A DNA stretch of 64,000 nucleotides from Alphaproteobacteria bacterium. GTDB taxonomy: Bacteria; Pseudomonadota; Alphaproteobacteria; Rhizobiales; Rhizobiaceae. The stretch lies in assembly GCA_016861165.1 (NCBI GenBank), contig BOKV01000004.1:62001-126000 (forward strand), read 5' to 3'. The notes beneath the pieces are model-generated. The model had not been told where the DNA came from, ran no database searches, and was given only the letters and a program-made list of their open reading frames with translations. Both the position numbers and the translations under genes were made by a program. Below are positions 60,912-64,000 of this stretch, piece by piece (the first letter of the stretch is position 1; every line of letters begins with the position of its first letter).

Positions 60912-62909
60912 TCACAGGAACCGCCGGGGGAAGGTGTCTTCGAAATAGCGCTCGAACACGATCTCGCGCTCCTCGCACGCGCGGACCTGGCCCTTGACGT
61001 AGAAGGTGTCGCGATCGGCGATCATGTCGGTGAAGGTCTCGATGAAGACCGACCAGTCGTCGCGCGAATATTTCTGCACCCAGTGCGTCTCGCCATAAGC
61101 CGACAGCGGGTCGTCAGGGTGGATGGTCCACAGTTCATGGGCGACGCTGCTGTGGACGAGGCCATGATCCAGATCGCGGATTTCGCCAAAGTCGTCGGTG
61201 ATGGCGAGGCTGACGATCCCGGTCGCCGCGTCGCGGCGCACCTCGCGGCGGTTGGACGGGGCGCGCAGCTGTTCTATGCGCCAGGGCGGAGCGCCTTCGG
61301 GCTCCTCGAAGCGCCACTCGTCGCCGCCGGCGGTCGGACGCACCGGCAGGGCGAGCGTTCCGCCGGCGATGGTCAGCGTCACAGGTTCGGGCGACGGCCA
61401 CACCAGCGGCCAGTAGGCCGATGAAACGGCGAGCCGCAGCCGGTGGCCCTTCGGCACCCGGTAGGCGATGTCGTCGAGCCGCAGCGTGATGTCCATGGCC
61501 GCGCCCGGCACCACCGGCTCGGGAAATTCGTGGCTGGCGCGATGGGCAAGGTTGAGCACGCCATAGGTGATGCGGGTCGAGGCGCCGTCGGGGTGGACAT
61601 CGCACAGGCGCACGGCCACCATGGCGCTGGGACGGTCGGCGCTGAGCCGCAGGGTGACGACCGGGCCGCCGACAATGTCGGTATCGCCCGTGACCGGCAT
61701 CTCGAAGCACAGCGATCGCGCATCGTCCTCGCGCTGGTCGCCGGGCAGCTCGGGGCCCAGCCAGATGGCGCAATATTCGCCGCCGGCCATGCCGGTGTCC
61801 TGCGGTGAACAGACAGAGGCGGGCAGCGACCCGCCGCCGGGCGCGGTCAGGTCCGTGCCCAATTCGAGGCGCCGGTCCGCGATGGCGGGCGAAGGCCATT
61901 GCGCCTCGGCGATCCAGCGGCCGTCGCGCTGTTCGTACCAGTCGCGCGGCGGCGCTGAGTCCATCAGGTAGAGGCGCATGGCCGGGTCGGATTCAACGCC
62001 GGTGTCGATATCCTTCAGCCACCGGTCCCACCAGCGCAAGGCTTCCTGCAGGAAGCCGATTGCCGGCTTCGGCACGGCGAAATGCGGGTATTTGTGGATC
62101 CACGGGCCAACGATGCCCTTGACCGGGCAGCGCAGATTGGCGACGAGGCGGCCGACCGCGTTCTTGTAGGCGTCGCCCCAGCCGCCGACGGCGAGCACGG
62201 CCGCCTCGATCGCCGACCAGTCCTCGCAGACCGAGCCGTGCTTCCAGTAGGCATCGCGCGTCGGGTGCGCCAGCCAGACGGCGGGAAGAAACGGCTCGTG
62301 TTCGAGTCGGTCGAGCCACATGTCCCGCCAGCGCTCGCCGACCACCGCCGGGTCGGGCGGCCGCGCCGAATAGGACAGCATGGTGGCACCCCAGCCCATG
62401 TTTTCGTTGAGGAGCAGCCCGCCCTTGAAGTGGATGTCGTCGGCGTAGCGGTCGTCGGTCGAGCATAGCGTGACGATCGCCTTTAGCGCCGGCGGCCGCA
62501 GCGCGGCGACCTGCAACGAGTTGAAGCCGCCCCACGAAATGCCCATCATGCCGACCTTGCCTGTGCACCAGGGCTGGGCAGCCGCCCAGGCGATGACCTC
62601 GCAGGCGTCCTGCAGTTCCTGCGGAGTGTATTCGTCGGCCATCAGCCCGTCCGAGTCGCCATTGCCGCGCATGTCGACGCGGATGCAGGCGTAGCCGTGG
62701 CCGGCGAACCAGGGATGGGTGAGGCAGTCGCGGGCGGTGGTGCCGTCGCGCTTGCGGTAGGGCAGGTGCTCGACGATCGCCGGTACCGGCCGGCTCTCGG
62801 CGTCGGCGGGAAGCCAGATGCGGGCCGACAGCCGGCAGCCATCGGGCATGACGATGCCGACGTCCTCGTGCATGACCACCTGGCGCGGGAACTCGCTGAT
62901 AGTCTTCAT
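60912..62909 (-). CDS. CocE/NonD-family serine hydrolase
   Basis: 665 residues with an X-prolyl dipeptidyl peptidase-type fold: RIWLPADAESRPVPAIVEHLPYRK at the start, RVDMRGNGDSDG, the nucleophile motif GMMGISWGGFN (Ser125), Asp and His in the SAYWPLVWPSPEPVTL half and GPWIHKYPHFAVP, and a C-terminal jelly-roll. Family members cleave esters or amides such as cocaine, glutaryl-7-ACA or X-Pro peptides. Next to a peptide-type transporter it may process the imported compound. No signal peptide. Confidence 0.88.
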   Translation of the reverse strand: MKTISEFPRQVVMHEDVGIVMPDGCRLSARIWLPADAESRPVPAIVEHLPYRKRDGTTARDCLTHPWFAGHGYACIRVDMRGNGDSDGLMADEYTPQELQDACEVIAWAAAQPWCTGKVGMMGISWGGFNSLQVAALRPPALKAIVTLCSTDDRYADDIHFKGGLLLNENMGWGATMLSYSARPPDPAVVGERWRDMWLDRLEHEPFLPAVWLAHPTRDAYWKHGSVCEDWSAIEAAVLAVGGWGDAYKNAVGRLVANLRCPVKGIVGPWIHKYPHFAVPKPAIGFLQEALRWWDRWLKDIDTGVESDPAMRLYLMDSAPPRDWYEQRDGRWIAEAQWPSPAIADRRLELGTDLTAPGGGSLPASVCSPQDTGMAGGEYCAIWLGPELPGDQREDDARSLCFEMPVTGDTDIVGGPVVTLRLSADRPSAMVAVRLCDVHPDGASTRITYGVLNLAHRASHEFPEPVVPGAAMDITLRLDDIAYRVPKGHRLRLAVSSAYWPLVWPSPEPVTLTIAGGTLALPVRPTAGGDEWRFEEPEGAPPWRIEQLRAPSNRREVRRDAATGIVSLAITDDFGEIRDLDHGLVHSSVAHELWTIHPDDPLSAYGETHWVQKYSRDDWSVFIETFTDMIADRDTFYVKGQVRACEEREIVFERYFEDTFPRRFL

Positions 62910-62930
62910 TCCTTACCCCCACCCCTAACC

Positions 62931-62988
62931 CCTCCCCACAAGGGGGAGGGGGACCGCGTGGCGCCACTGCCTCCCCCTTGTGGGGAGG
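62931..62988. repeat. Extragenic palindromic element: 19-base inverted repeat
   Basis: A perfect 19-base inverted repeat, 62931-62949 (CCTCCCCACAAGGGGGAGG) and 62970-62988, separated by 20 bases, between the CocE-like and CaiD-like genes. Related copies occur near 34400, about 28 kb away, so this is a dispersed family. It could form a strong hairpin in the operon transcript and affect expression between the genes. Confidence 0.8.
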
Positions 62989-63075
62989 CTGGCGACTTCG
63001 AGCCCTGAGCGGAGCGAGAAGGCGACGAAGAGCCGTTGGGGGTCATGTATCCGGTGCCGATTGCCATCGAAATCG

Positions 63076-63870
63076 CTATTTGCCCTTCCACTTCGGATCG
63101 CGCTTTTCGGCGAAGGCGCGGAAGCCCTCGAGCAGGTCCTCGCTGCCGTAGAGCGCGTCGACGGTACGGAACTGGCGCCTTGTGACGCGGTTTAGCGCGT
63201 CCTGGAACTTCATGGCTTCCGCTTCGCGCACGATCTCCTTGATGGCCGCCATGACGAGGGGCGGGCCGTCGGCGATCAGCCGCGCCATGGCGCGCGCCTC
63301 CTTCAGCAATTCGTTTGCGGGAACCACCCGGTTGACGAACCCCCAGCGATGCGCCTCGGCAGCGTCAAGCCAGCGCCCGGTCAGCAGCATCTCCATGGCG
63401 ATGTGATAGGGGATGCGCTTCGGCAGCTTGATCGAGGCGGCGTCGGCGACCGTGCCCGAGCGGATTTCGGGCAGCGCGAAGGTGGCGTGCTCGGCGGCGA
63501 GGATGATATCGGCCGACAGCGCCAGTTCCAGGCCGCCGCCGCAGCAGATGCCATTGACCGCGCAGACGACCGGCTTGTTGAGGTCGGGCAGCTCCTGCAG
63601 GCCGCCGAAACCGCCGACGCCGTAGTCGCCGTCGACGGCATCGCCGGCGGCGGCCGCCTTGAGGTCCCAGCCGGGGCAGAAGAACTTCTCGCCCGTCGCT
63701 GTCAGCAGCGCCACGCGCAGCTTCGCGTCGTCGCGGAAGGCCTTGAAGACTTCGCCCATGATTCGACTGGTGGCCAGATCGATGGCGTTGGCCTTCGGCC
63801 GGTCGAGCGTCACCTCCAGCACCTTGCCGCGGCGCACAGCGCGCACGGGCCCTCGCGAGGGGTAAGTCAT
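63076..63870 (-). CDS. Enoyl-CoA hydratase/isomerase-family protein, CaiD-like
   Basis: 264 residues, crotonase fold. LDRPKANAIDLATSRIMGEVF, then FCPGWDLKAAAAGDAVDGDYGVGGFGGLQEL (oxyanion strand), NGICCGGGLELALSADI and PEIRSGTVADAASIKLP (catalytic region). The GWDLKAAA and GGFGGLQELPDLNKPV pattern is that of carnitinyl-CoA dehydratase-type proteins. Its ATG overlaps the stop of the upstream ligase gene (ATGA). Activity on carnitine is not proven. Confidence 0.86.
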   Translation of the reverse strand: MTYPSRGPVRAVRRGKVLEVTLDRPKANAIDLATSRIMGEVFKAFRDDAKLRVALLTATGEKFFCPGWDLKAAAAGDAVDGDYGVGGFGGLQELPDLNKPVVCAVNGICCGGGLELALSADIILAAEHATFALPEIRSGTVADAASIKLPKRIPYHIAMEMLLTGRWLDAAEAHRWGFVNRVVPANELLKEARAMARLIADGPPLVMAAIKEIVREAEAMKFQDALNRVTRRQFRTVDALYGSEDLLEGFRAFAEKRDPKWKGK

Positions 63871-64000
63871 TGCGCGGCCTCCCCCCTTGCCGCCGGCTCG
63901 GCGGCAGCCAGCCGGATCAGCGCATCGGCGGCGACCGCGCCTGTCGGCGTCACGATCAGCGGGTTCACGTCGAGTTCGACCAGGCGGCCGGCCTCGCCGG
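63867..64000 (-). CDS. Acyl-CoA ligase (NDP/ADP-forming, ATP-grasp) C-terminal end, cut by window edge
   Basis: Only the last 44 codons are seen. GEAGRLVELDVNPLIVTPTGAVAADALIRLA is the end of the ATP-grasp domain of acetate-CoA ligase (ADP-forming) family proteins, followed by an Ala-rich tail. It would make CoA thioesters for the CaiD-like enzyme, to which it is coupled by ATGA. The gene starts outside the window. Confidence 0.7.
   Translation of the reverse strand, partial: GEAGRLVELDVNPLIVTPTGAVAADALIRLAAAEPAARGEAAQ

Overview
This 64 kb window is a high-GC, gene-dense piece of an alphaproteobacterial chromosome, most likely Hyphomicrobiales (Rhizobiales). The evidence is the rne / amiC / mrcA / prfB neighbourhood, an RNase E with an acidic and arginine-rich insertion, a combined suf operon with two cysteine desulfurases and an Irr-type (ICE) operator, LexA boxes of the GTTC-N7-GTTC type, psuK-psuG, and a choline-sulfatase gene. 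I found no rRNA, tRNA, CRISPR array or complete insertion sequence.

Layout. 0-19 kb is housekeeping: the start of an M48 metalloprotease, an aminotransferase, RNase E, amidase AmiC, penicillin-binding protein 1A, release factor 2 (with its programmed +1 frameshift), an M23 peptidase, a Bcp peroxiredoxin, a 1.1-kilo-residue AsmA/DUF3971 envelope protein, TyrS, AnmK and a PaiB-like protein. 19-28 kb is the iron-sulfur operon (cysteine desulfurase, sufB, cupin, sufC, sufD, sufS, sufT, VOC protein, sufA), behind a promoter with an ICE-like dyad. As given, sufB carries a 1-base frameshift near its 3' end. 28-34 kb holds alaS and recA, with LexA boxes upstream of recA, and psuK-psuG.

34-37 kb is the most accessory-looking part. 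It contains an 800-bp stretch of palindromic repeats with a GIY-YIG nuclease remnant, a 65-residue protein made of two copies of one motif with a perfect LexA box in its promoter, and a divergent gene fusing a beta-class DNA methyltransferase to a PD-(D/E)XK nuclease-like domain. The centre of the fusion gene is visibly AT-richer than its flanks, as expected for a swapped target-recognition domain. 37-49 kb returns to housekeeping: two TfoX-N proteins flanking icd and an adenylate cyclase, an RNA methyltransferase, PAP2, murI, a 41-residue membrane protein, rpsD, ttcA, a coiled-coil membrane protein, and an aminotransferase plus PEP-mutase-family pair.

49-64 kb is metabolic and transport: an EamA transporter, an MFS transporter, choline-sulfatase, a lipase-like hydrolase and a phosphodiesterase. 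Next comes a short AT-rich island (a secreted protein and a truncated DUF3800 gene). The window ends with a minus-strand cluster of a peptide-type ABC transporter, a CocE-like hydrolase, a CaiD-like enoyl-CoA hydratase and the end of an ATP-grasp acyl-CoA ligase, which together suggest uptake, hydrolysis and CoA-dependent catabolism of one substrate class.
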